Source: Candidatus Bathyarchaeota archaeon BA1 (GTDB lineage Archaea; Thermoproteota; Bathyarchaeia; Bathyarchaeales; Bathyarchaeaceae). From it: a stretch of 9,627 nt of DNA. Below, piece by piece: positions 1 to 5,857 of this stretch. Location of the stretch: NCBI GenBank assembly GCA_001399805.1, contig LIHJ01000054.1, positions 1,041 through 10,667 on the forward strand. Reading direction: 5' to 3'. The number at the start of each line of letters is the position of its first letter. The stretch's first letter is position 1. The position numbers and the translations under genes were made by a program. The notes beneath the pieces were generated by a model that did no database searches, was not told where the DNA came from, and worked only from the letters and a program-made list of their open reading frames with translations.

Positions 1-575
1 AGCTCGAATGCCCTGAGATTCACATCCCCTAGTCTCCGGATTCGCTCGACTATGGTGCTTTTGTAGTTCTCAGGCTCCAAGGGCGTTAGCTGTGCCCCTG
101 CGAGTGCTCCAAGCATGACCACGTTCATCACCATGGGGCTGCCGGCTTCAACCGCTAAATCAGTTGCGTTGATTGGCCAGAGGCGTTTACATATCTTCTT
201 TACCACATCCACCACTGTCGTCACGTCAGGGTATTTGAGGACCCCTGATAATACCTCAGCTGGGTAGATTGGTCTATTGTTCATGATGATGGAGCTTTCT
301 GGGTTGAGGTATTGAGCGCCAACTCGAAGGGTTTCAATGGGCTCAAATCCTAGGAGGATGTGGGCTTTTCTGTGGGGTATGAGTGGTCCCAATTTTTCCT
401 CACCAATCCTCACGTGGGACATTACTGGCCCACCCCTTTGGGAGGCGCCGAAGGTCTCTCCTATGGTGGCGTGGTAGCCCCTTCTTATGGCTGTCCACGC
501 GATGATTTGTGAGGAGAAGACGTTCCCCTGCCCCCCAACCCCGGCAATGATGATGTTTATAGGAAGCTCGTACAT
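1..575 (-). CDS. iorB: Indolepyruvate ferredoxin oxidoreductase, beta subunit (3'-truncated by window edge)
   Basis: This is the gamma-domain (beta) subunit of indolepyruvate:ferredoxin oxidoreductase, which works with IorA to decarboxylate aryl-2-oxoacids oxidatively to aryl-acyl-CoA while reducing ferredoxin in the cytoplasm. The reading frame opens with ATG at 575 and stays open for 191 codons to the left edge, so the C-terminus lies outside the window. Residues 12-18 read GVGGQGN, the glycine-rich signature of the POR gamma domain, and residues 39-58 carry the family motif GETFGASQRGGPVMSHVRIG. Archaeal IorB proteins are around 190-210 residues, so little should be missing. It starts only 6 bases after the iorA stop, with a GGAGGG Shine-Dalgarno at 591-586 lying inside the end of iorA. 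The two genes should therefore be co-transcribed and translated together. Identity is firm; the exact 2-oxoacid preference is inferred from the family. Confidence 0.93.
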   Translation of the reverse strand, partial: MYELPINIIIAGVGGQGNVFSSQIIAWTAIRRGYHATIGETFGASQRGGPVMSHVRIGEEKLGPLIPHRKAHILLGFEPIETLRVGAQYLNPESSIIMNNRPIYPAEVLSGVLKYPDVTTVVDVVKKICKRLWPINATDLAVEAGSPMVMNVVMLGALAGAQLTPLEPENYKSTIVERIRRLGDVNLRAFE

Positions 576-581
576 GTGATA

Positions 582-2489
582 TTAACCCTCCACTCTGCGG
601 ATGGCCCTATAGGGGCATATGGTTGCACACACACCGCATCCGTTGCAGAGCACAGCATCTATTTTCGCCTTATTTGAGGTTGGGTCCCAAACACAAGCCG
701 TACAACTGTACTGTCGCGAGCAGATTCCGCATTTCTCCCCCACACATTTATCTTGGTCCACTATGTAGGCTGGGATTTTCTCCCCAGCCCTTTCCATCTC
801 CCTTCTGGCGATGAGGGTGCATCTCCTGCGGAAGATGATCACGTGGTTGCCTGGTGTTATAATGCGCTCATGGACAGCCTTTATCGCCTCCTTGACATTG
901 AATGGGTCCATTATCTTCACGTCCTTATACCCGATCCCTCTCACGATGTCCTCGATTCTCACCTTCGGTGCCTCGTTGCCTACCGCGTTTATGCCTGTTC
1001 CAGGGTGGGGCTGAAAACCGGTCATGGCGGTTGCGTCATTGTCTAGGATGCACACTGTGGCGTTGGAGTTGTTGTAGATGATGTTTATCAACGCTGGTAT
1101 GCAGGCGTGATAAAAGGTGGAGTCTCCCATCACGGCTATCACTGGCTCCTCCAAGCCAAACCTGTGAAGCTGTCCGAATCCACTGGCTAACCCTACGCCA
1201 GCGCCCATGCAATGAACGGACTTCACGAGCTCGTGGTAAAACACACCTATAGTGTAGCAGCCTATGTCGCCAGTTACAAATCCTCTATTCTTGTTTCTTC
1301 GTATGGCTTGCAGGATGCTCCAATAGGAGGCTGTATGTGGGCAGCCTGGACAAAGCGTTATGCTTCTTGGAGGCGCCACGGTGCCAAGCTTAGTGGTCTC
1401 TTCCTCATATTCGTCTGGCACTGGGCTGTAATGAAGATTCCTTATCTTAGAAATTGCATAAATCACTTTGTCGGGATCCATTTCTCCCCAAGCTGGAATG
1501 TGTCCGGTAAGCTTGCCAAAAAACTTCGGGATCCTCCCCGAATTCATATCAACTGCTATGCTTCGAACACTTTCTTCCAGGTATGGATCAATTTCCTCAA
1601 CAAAAAGCACCTCATTAGCGAACATCAAGTACTTTTTTATTAATTCTGTTGGCAACGGAAAGATTGTTCCTATCTTAAGAATTCCGGCTTTTTCAACGCC
1701 CAAAATCTTGACTGCCTCTTTTGCGTAAGTCCACCCCATCCCTGAAGTTATTATGAGCATTGATGGGGCTTCTGATCCCTCGTATAGGTTCCATTTGGAA
1801 ACCTCAAACTCTTTACGGATTTCATTTAGCTTTCTATGCAATGCTTCATGTTTAATGTGCGGCCTCGGTAAGTTGTAAAACGCGTGTTCACGATCGAAAA
1901 CCGCTCTCCTCTCTATCCCCCTTATTTCCCCAAGCTTAACGTCTCCTCTACTGTGTCCAAGCCTCGTCGTTTCCCTAATCAACACCGGTAGATTGAAACT
2001 CTCTGAAAGCTCAAAGGCGTATGGGACGATGTCCTTGGCTTCTTGATGCGTGCAAGGCTCTAACGTTGGGATTTCAATGTATTTTCCCAATGGTCTGCCA
2101 TCTTGTTCGTTTGTGGAGCTGTGGGCACATGGGTCATCTGCAACAACAATTATCAGTCCGCCCCTCCCACTGCCCGTGAAATTGAGGTTCATCAAAAAGT
2201 CTAAAATAACATTGAGCCCATTCTGCTTCATGGAGGTTATCGCTCGCAAACCAGCCCAAGCTGCCGCAGCCGCAGCCTCAACAGCAACCATCTCATTGGT
2301 GCTCCACTCAGCGTGAAAACTAAAGTGTTTGGAGGCTGAGGCGAGGCTCTCCAAAATCTCGGATGAAGGGGTTCCAGGGTAGGCTGAAGCAAAGTGCACG
2401 CTAGCCTCGATGGCTCCTCGTGCAATAGCTTCGTTGCCTAGTAATAGGACAACGTCTCCCGGTTTGCCCGTTACCAGGTACTCTGACAC
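582..2489 (-). CDS. iorA: Indolepyruvate ferredoxin oxidoreductase, alpha subunit
   Basis: This is the catalytic thiamine-diphosphate and iron-sulfur subunit of IOR, which converts indolepyruvate, phenylpyruvate and similar aryl-pyruvates plus CoA to aryl-acetyl-CoA and CO2, passing electrons to ferredoxin. The 635 residues fit the usual length. Domains in order: the pyrimidine-binding POR_N domain (YPGTPSSEI at about 37-45); a middle transketolase-C-like domain (about 240-345); CPGCPH at 380-385; the diphosphate-binding domain with GDIGCYTIG at 407-415, GDS at 455-457 and NDATAMTGFQPHPG from 484; and a C-terminal ferredoxin-like module. Cysteines 582, 587, 590, 596, 599 and then 615, 618, 621, 625 should ligate two 4Fe-4S clusters. 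The start is GTG at 2489, supported by AGGTG seven bases upstream. The stop is TAA. Sixty-nine bases separate it from the upstream dehydratase gene, and iorB follows at once. Its role in aromatic amino-acid fermentation is inferred from the family. Confidence 0.95.
   Translation of the reverse strand: MSEYLVTGKPGDVVLLLGNEAIARGAIEASVHFASAYPGTPSSEILESLASASKHFSFHAEWSTNEMVAVEAAAAAAWAGLRAITSMKQNGLNVILDFLMNLNFTGSGRGGLIIVVADDPCAHSSTNEQDGRPLGKYIEIPTLEPCTHQEAKDIVPYAFELSESFNLPVLIRETTRLGHSRGDVKLGEIRGIERRAVFDREHAFYNLPRPHIKHEALHRKLNEIRKEFEVSKWNLYEGSEAPSMLIITSGMGWTYAKEAVKILGVEKAGILKIGTIFPLPTELIKKYLMFANEVLFVEEIDPYLEESVRSIAVDMNSGRIPKFFGKLTGHIPAWGEMDPDKVIYAISKIRNLHYSPVPDEYEEETTKLGTVAPPRSITLCPGCPHTASYWSILQAIRRNKNRGFVTGDIGCYTIGVFYHELVKSVHCMGAGVGLASGFGQLHRFGLEEPVIAVMGDSTFYHACIPALINIIYNNSNATVCILDNDATAMTGFQPHPGTGINAVGNEAPKVRIEDIVRGIGYKDVKIMDPFNVKEAIKAVHERIITPGNHVIIFRRRCTLIARREMERAGEKIPAYIVDQDKCVGEKCGICSRQYSCTACVWDPTSNKAKIDAVLCNGCGVCATICPYRAIRRVEG
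586..591 (-). promoter_or_regulatory. Shine-Dalgarno for iorB
   Basis: GGAGGG on the minus strand lies within the last codons of iorA, with 10 bases before the ATG at 575. It supports that start and translational coupling of the two subunits. Confidence 0.6.
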
Positions 2490-2496
2490 GGGATTA

Positions 2497-2501
2497 CACC
2501 T
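2497..2501 (-). promoter_or_regulatory. Shine-Dalgarno deciding the GTG start of iorA
   Basis: AGGTG is followed by a 7-base spacer and then GTG at 2489-2487. The frame stays open upstream of this point, so the site is what selects GTG as the start. Confidence 0.6.
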
Positions 2502-2519
2502 AGCCCTACATACATACTC

Positions 2520-2537
2520 TGTAAAAAATAAATACTT
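2520..2537 (-). promoter_or_regulatory. AT-rich TATA-like/T-tract segment between leuD and iorA
   Basis: Read on the minus strand the segment contains TATTTATTTTTTAC. It could be a TATA box for iorAB: about 26 bases downstream would place a transcription start near 2505, giving a short leader that holds the AGGTG site. The run of six T could equally be a weak archaeal U-tract terminator for leuCD. The sequence alone does not separate the two. Confidence 0.3.
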
Positions 2538-2558
2538 TGAGAGACATGGAGACAGAAG

Positions 2559-3062
2559 CTACTTCTTAACCATTTTACGTTTTAGTACCTCTAATGCTCC
2601 ACCTGCCTCAATTATTTCAAGGAGGAAGTCAGGCAGTTTTGTTCCTTTATAAGTTTCTCCCTTAGAAATATTTTTGATATCGCCTAATGTTAGGTTCAAC
2701 TCAAGCCGCTGACCCTTATCCACCTTTTTTGAGATGTTTTTACATTCAAGGACTGGTAAACCAATGTTTATTGCATTTCTGAAGAAAATTCTTGCGAAGG
2801 ACTCCGCCACAATAGCGCCTACCTTTAAATGCTTAAGAAGCACAGCCGCGATTTCTCGACTTGATCCGCACCCAAAATTTTTGCCTGCAACTAGGATGTC
2901 TCCCGGCTTGACTTTCTTAGCAAACTCTGGGATGACTCCCTCAAGCACATGAGAAGCCATTGTGTCTGTGTCTTTAATTGTTAGGTGTGGACCAGCTATG
3001 ATCATATCTGTGTTTATGTCATCTCCAAGTTTCCAGGTTTCCCCTTTAATAATGAACTTCAA
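2559..3062 (-). CDS. leuD: 3-isopropylmalate dehydratase/homoaconitase family, small subunit
   Basis: This is the small (swivel-domain) subunit that closes over the active site of the large Fe-S subunit and provides substrate-recognition residues. The 167 residues match the 160-170 usual for archaeal LeuD/HacB. The N-terminus has GDDINTD at 13-19, then the specificity loop HLTI at 26-29, the conserved NFGCGSSRE at 62-70 and NAINIGLPV at 96-104. The loop position normally begins with tyrosine (YLRT or YLVY in the Methanocaldococcus enzymes as I recall them), so HLTI is unusual and leaves the substrate open among isopropylmalate, homoaconitate, citramalate-type and other acids. The start is TTG at 3062, preceded by GAGGTG with a 7-base spacer, just after the leuC stop. 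The stop is TAG at 2561-2559. The frame beyond that TAG runs without a stop into iorA, but the normal family length indicates genuine termination. It is co-transcribed with leuC. Confidence 0.9.
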   Translation of the reverse strand: MKFIIKGETWKLGDDINTDMIIAGPHLTIKDTDTMASHVLEGVIPEFAKKVKPGDILVAGKNFGCGSSREIAAVLLKHLKVGAIVAESFARIFFRNAINIGLPVLECKNISKKVDKGQRLELNLTLGDIKNISKGETYKGTKLPDFLLEIIEAGGALEVLKRKMVKK

Positions 3063-3069
3063 CTTTGCG

Positions 3070-3075
3070 CACCTC
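3070..3075 (-). promoter_or_regulatory. Shine-Dalgarno deciding the TTG start of leuD
   Basis: GAGGTG begins one base after the TAA stop of leuC and is followed by a 7-base spacer and TTG at 3062-3060. No ATG in this frame lies nearby with comparable support. Confidence 0.7.
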
Positions 3076-3076
3076 G

Positions 3077-4339
3077 TTACAAGGTTCTTGGGTCGGTGAT
3101 TTTTCCCTTCACCGCTGAGGCTGCCGCAGTTGCTGGGGAGGCTAAATACACTTTTGCTTTTGGGCTTCCCATTCTCCCAATGAAGTTTCTGTTAACAGTT
3201 GCAATTGCCACCTCATCTGAGCCAAGAACGCCTAAGTGCCCTCCTATGCACGGGCCGCATGTTGGCGATTCAACTATCCCACCAGCCATTAAGATAATTT
3301 CGATTAATCCTTCGCGTAATGCTTGCATGTAAACCTCGTAGGATGCTGGTATGACTATTAGTCGCACAGACTCTGCCGCCTTTTTTCCTTCCAATATCTT
3401 TGCTGTCATTCTCAAGTCCTCAACTCTTCCGTTGGTGCATGAGCCTATGAATGCCTCATCTATAGGAGTTCCTTCCACTTCACTTACAGAAACGCTATTA
3501 GATGGGCTTGAGGGCTTGGCAACCTGGGGCTCAAGATTTGACACGTCAAGGTCAGCCTCGTCTACATACTCTGCATCGGGGTCTGCCTCTATGATTTTGA
3601 AGGCTCTGTTTGTCCTTGACTTAACATAGTCAATCGTTTTTTCGTCAGGAGGAATTATAGCCGCCTTTGCATCCGCCTCCAAGGACATGTTGCTTATGGT
3701 CATCCTACCATCGATGCTGAGCCGTCTTATAGCCTCACCATAATACTCTAGACATTTGTATGAGGCCCCCTCGGTTCCGATCTCTTTGAGGATCCGTAGG
3801 ATAATGTCCTTGCCCATGATCATGGGTGGAATTCTTCCTGATACGGTGTATCGTATGGTCTCTGGAACCTTGAACCATGTTTTTCCAGTGGCGAAAATAA
3901 CCGCCATGTCAGTTGATCCCACGCCCGTGCTGAAGGCTCCGAAGGCACCATACGTTGTGGTGTGGCTGTCCGTCCCAACGATGAGCTCACCTGGACAGAC
4001 GTGACCCTTCTCCGGCATCACTTGATGGCAGATGCCGGCCTTCATATCATACCAGTGTTTTATTCCATATTTCCTCACGAAATCTCTACAGACCTTATGG
4101 AACTCTGCCATCGCAGCTGACGGCGCTGGAACCCAGTGGTCCAATAAAGCAACAATCTTTTCTGGGTCCCAAACCCTGTCAAGGTTTAGCTTTTCGAAAA
4201 GTTCAGCTACACCCTCGGGCATTCCAAGAATTTCATGAACCATAACCCTATCAACGGTGGCGTTGACAATTTCGCCCGGGGCAACCTTATCCTTATCGGA
4301 GTGAGACGCAATTATTTTTTCCGCTATAGTCATGCCCAA
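3077..4339 (-). CDS. leuC: 3-isopropylmalate dehydratase/homoaconitase family, large subunit
   Basis: This is the catalytic 4Fe-4S subunit of an aconitase-superfamily hydro-lyase. It isomerises a branched or extended malate through dehydration and rehydration, in leucine-type, homocitrate-type or related 2-oxoacid elongation pathways. The 420 residues fit the archaeal two-subunit family. Visible signatures are DHWVPAP at 67-73, GTDSHTTTYGAFGAFSTGVG at 122-141, GSCTNGR at 299-305 and CGPC at 361-364. Cys301, Cys361 and Cys364 are the expected cluster ligands. The segment PSSPSN (276-281) lies where I recall homologues usually carrying a Pro-His pair. The start is TTG at 4339, eight bases after GGAGGT; an ATG two codons later is possible but would be 14 bases away. 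The stop is TAA, and leuD follows after 14 bases. No leuA or leuB is in view, so the physiological substrate is unresolved. Confidence 0.94.
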   Translation of the reverse strand: MGMTIAEKIIASHSDKDKVAPGEIVNATVDRVMVHEILGMPEGVAELFEKLNLDRVWDPEKIVALLDHWVPAPSAAMAEFHKVCRDFVRKYGIKHWYDMKAGICHQVMPEKGHVCPGELIVGTDSHTTTYGAFGAFSTGVGSTDMAVIFATGKTWFKVPETIRYTVSGRIPPMIMGKDIILRILKEIGTEGASYKCLEYYGEAIRRLSIDGRMTISNMSLEADAKAAIIPPDEKTIDYVKSRTNRAFKIIEADPDAEYVDEADLDVSNLEPQVAKPSSPSNSVSVSEVEGTPIDEAFIGSCTNGRVEDLRMTAKILEGKKAAESVRLIVIPASYEVYMQALREGLIEIILMAGGIVESPTCGPCIGGHLGVLGSDEVAIATVNRNFIGRMGSPKAKVYLASPATAAASAVKGKITDPRTL

Positions 4340-4347
4340 GTGAAGCT

Positions 4348-4353
4348 ACCTCC
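4348..4353 (-). promoter_or_regulatory. Shine-Dalgarno deciding the TTG start of leuC
   Basis: GGAGGT is followed by an 8-base spacer and TTG at 4339-4337. The alternative ATG at 4333 would be 14 bases away, which is a poorer distance. Confidence 0.65.
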
Positions 4354-4374
4354 ACTATTTTATTAATCTTATTG

Positions 4375-4383
4375 AAATAAAAG
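4375..4383 (-). promoter_or_regulatory. Possible TATA box for the leuCD-iorAB unit
   Basis: CTTTTATTT on the minus strand sits in the 120-base gap upstream of leuC. A start about 25 bases downstream would fall at or just before the Shine-Dalgarno near 4353, giving a very short leader. It is matched by eye only. Confidence 0.3.
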
Positions 4384-4459
4384 ATAATGTTAGTTGTAAG
4401 AATACTTCTTCCAATTGTTTTCTCATGCAAAATTGAGTGTATAGAAAGCTGGGTCTGCT

Positions 4460-4714
4460 TTAACCTCTTCCTTTCCGTTTAACCCTTTGGGGCCTTGAGG
4501 TTTGGGTTAATATTATGATGGCTGCGGAGTGGGAACACCTGCCCTTACTCATGAAGCCGGGGCAGTTACAGGTCACCTTTCCCTCATAAGTTCGCCCGAC
4601 GGTGTATGTTCCATGGTCCCCGATCACATTATAATGCTCCTCATCAACACGCTCTACCCTACCACTCTCCAGGAGCCTACGAGCCTTCTCCACCATCCTA
4701 TCAAGAGACAACAA
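4460..4714 (-). CDS. Small SWIM zinc-finger protein
   Basis: This is an 84-residue protein that consists of little more than a SWIM domain. Residues 49-62 have the pattern C-x-C-x8-C-x-H (Cys49, Cys51, Cys60, His62) with the typical CNCPGF and KGRCSH flanks, which should bind one zinc ion. SWIM domains are known from DNA- or protein-binding proteins such as recombination accessory factors, transposases and bacterial helicases. The function of small stand-alone archaeal versions is not established. The C-terminus is basic (RPQRVKRKGRG), consistent with nucleic-acid contact. An in-frame TGA at 4720-4718 limits the start to TTG 4714, TTG 4711 or ATG 4696. A GGTGAG at 4722-4717 favours one of the two TTG codons, so the first seven residues are uncertain. 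The stop is TAA. It has gaps of 159 bases upstream and 120 downstream, so it may be its own transcription unit. Confidence 0.85.
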   Translation of the reverse strand: MLSLDRMVEKARRLLESGRVERVDEEHYNVIGDHGTYTVGRTYEGKVTCNCPGFMSKGRCSHSAAIIILTQTSRPQRVKRKGRG

Positions 4715-4753
4715 AACTCACCGTCAACCACTCCATAAACCCTGATTTCATCC

Positions 4754-4760
4754 TTTTTAA
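4754..4760 (-). promoter_or_regulatory. Possible TATA box for the SWIM gene
   Basis: TTAAAAA on the minus strand is preceded by the A-rich GAGAAAACAG, which resembles a BRE. A start about 26 bases downstream would lie near 4731, leaving a short leader before the TTG codons. It is judged by eye. Confidence 0.3.
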
Positions 4761-4873
4761 CTGTTTTCTCGCTCCTAAAGTGCTAAAGGGCAAATTCTGA
4801 AATTTTCTGGAGCATCATAAAAGTCATAGGTAAAGATCTCAAAGGGGAACATGAATGGCAATGAGGAGTTTAG

Positions 4874-5173
4874 CTATGTAATATTATTAGAGCCTTTACT
4901 TTTCCGTCTTATGTAGATGGTTTTATACCTGCTGCAGTCAGCTAGGAGGCAGGCTTTACATGCTTCGCTAGCTTCGTTGAAGGAGACTGGTTCAAGGTGA
5001 ACCTCATAGCCGAGCGACTCGTAGAGCTCAACGGCCTCGCTTAAGCGGGGCTCATCCGTGGTGAACTGCCTCATCCATCCCCTTCGCTTTAACTCGTCCC
5101 CTTTAAGCCTATACCCAGGGCATTGTGAACCCAAAACTTTAACCTCATTTATGATTAGAGATAAGTTGCTCAT
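4874..5173 (-). CDS. Conserved-looking cysteine-bearing hypothetical protein, 99 aa
   Basis: I do not recognise a named family with confidence. The protein has a central segment, FTTDEPRLSEAVELYESLGY (37-56), that looks like a folded alpha/beta element, and then a cysteine cluster in EACKACLLADC (Cys72, Cys75, Cys80) followed by a strand and basic stretch, YKTIYIRRK. With Cys18 in SQCPGY there are four cysteines, enough for a zinc or iron site, but this is inference. There is no signal peptide or membrane segment, so it should be cytoplasmic. The start is ATG at 5173 and the stop is TAG at 4876-4874. No Shine-Dalgarno stands out; instead the ATG overlaps by four bases (ATGA) the TGA that would end the racemase frame if its internal TAG is read through. 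That points to translational coupling with the racemase gene. The basic, glycine- and asparagine-rich tail looks like a natural C-terminus. Confidence 0.75.
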   Translation of the reverse strand: MSNLSLIINEVKVLGSQCPGYRLKGDELKRRGWMRQFTTDEPRLSEAVELYESLGYEVHLEPVSFNEASEACKACLLADCSRYKTIYIRRKSKGSNNIT

Positions 5174-5286
5174 ATAGTTAGTAGTGGTCGTTTAGCGACT
5201 GATTGCAATCTTTTCATGGTGACGTAATAGGCATATAACCCCGCCGCTATCACAGGATCGATCACGAATGTGTTGAAATTTTCCTA
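5170..5286 (-). other. In-frame amber codon and 37-codon C-terminal extension of the racemase
   Basis: The racemase frame stops at TAG (5286-5284) and then continues in the same frame for 37 sense codons to TGA (5172-5170). The extension contains FVIDPVIAAGLYAYYV, which matches the strand-and-helix that normally follows the CTGYS loop in this racemase family (typically VIDPV followed by a small-residue helix). With the TAG decoded the protein would be 228 residues, a normal family length. The terminal TGA overlaps the ATG of the next gene as ATGA, a standard operon junction. The amber falls at a variable linker position, where Lys, Gln or Glu would be ordinary, so one base change (AAG, CAG or GAG to TAG) would explain it. 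Alternatives are pyrrolysine insertion, suppression, or a sequencing error. Confidence 0.7.
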
Positions 5287-5856
5287 CAGCTTGTCTGCTA
5301 TCCTAAGCGTTGAGTAGCCTGTGCACCCGAGAGCTAAAACGTCAATACTTTGATTCACTAATTTCTTAGCCGACTCAAAGATGGCGTTCACATTTTCAGC
5401 TAAGTCAAGTGTTGTTTTCACATTATAGGGTTTTTCATAGGCTACCAATTTCTCGCCCAGTACTTTAACCATGGGGTGGGGTGGAATATCGGTTATGCCT
5501 AGAACCCCTATGCGTCTGCCATACATCGATGCCAATGATGCGCAAGCTGAGCCGGCTCCAATAATTGGTACTTTTGTAGCTTCTCTTAGCTCGTTGACCC
5601 CCGGATCGTTGGCGCAACTAACTATGATGGCTTGAGCACCTTCATTTTCCAACGTTTTGCCCAAAGAAATGATCTTGGGAATGGCCTTTCTTTCAGATTC
5701 GAAATTATATAATCCCTTAGGGTGGCCCTTAATGCATTGAGATATCACCTTTAGCTCAGGGAACATATCTTCAACTATTCTTCCATGTAAGTTAAGGAGG
5801 GTTTTATCGGTCAATGTTACGACTCTAATTAGTCCAATTAGCGCTCCCAAATCCAT
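5284..5856 (-). CDS. Asp/Glu/hydantoin racemase family protein, interrupted by in-frame TAG
   Basis: This belongs to the cofactor-independent racemase superfamily, in which two cysteines act as acid/base pair on the alpha-carbon of amino acids or hydantoins. Relatives also include maleate isomerases and decarboxylases. The N-terminal GLIRVVTLTD (8-17) is the first strand. Cys81 lies in VSCANDPGV and Cys178 in LGCTGYS, both catalytic positions present. GAGSACASLA (100-109) and RRIGVLGITD (114-123) mark the domain junction. The product as terminated at TAG 5286-5284 has 190 residues and ends soon after the second catalytic loop, shorter than the roughly 220-240 usual for the family. The missing part is encoded in the same frame just beyond the TAG. 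ATG at 5856 lies one base after the stop of the upstream gene, with AGGTAGGTAG just before it. The substrate is unknown. The gene is either truncated and possibly inactive, or completed by decoding UAG. Confidence 0.85.
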   Translation of the reverse strand: MDLGALIGLIRVVTLTDKTLLNLHGRIVEDMFPELKVISQCIKGHPKGLYNFESERKAIPKIISLGKTLENEGAQAIIVSCANDPGVNELREATKVPIIGAGSACASLASMYGRRIGVLGITDIPPHPMVKVLGEKLVAYEKPYNVKTTLDLAENVNAIFESAKKLVNQSIDVLALGCTGYSTLRIADKL

Positions 5857-5857
5857 T

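Noticed and set aside
1212..1643. Open plus-strand frame of 143 codons inside iorA
   Set aside because: It is antisense to a strongly conserved iorA sequence, has no recognisable domain, and its composition is explained by the codon use of the opposite strand.
4777..4876. Read-through of the TAG ending the 99-aa protein (about 32 further codons to another TAG)
   Set aside because: The extension has no recognisable pattern, and the protein already ends in a natural-looking basic polar tail.
5170..5217. Separate 15-codon small gene starting at ATG 5217 and ending at TGA 5170
   Set aside because: It has no Shine-Dalgarno and lies in the same frame as the conserved racemase C-terminus, so it is better explained as part of the racemase.
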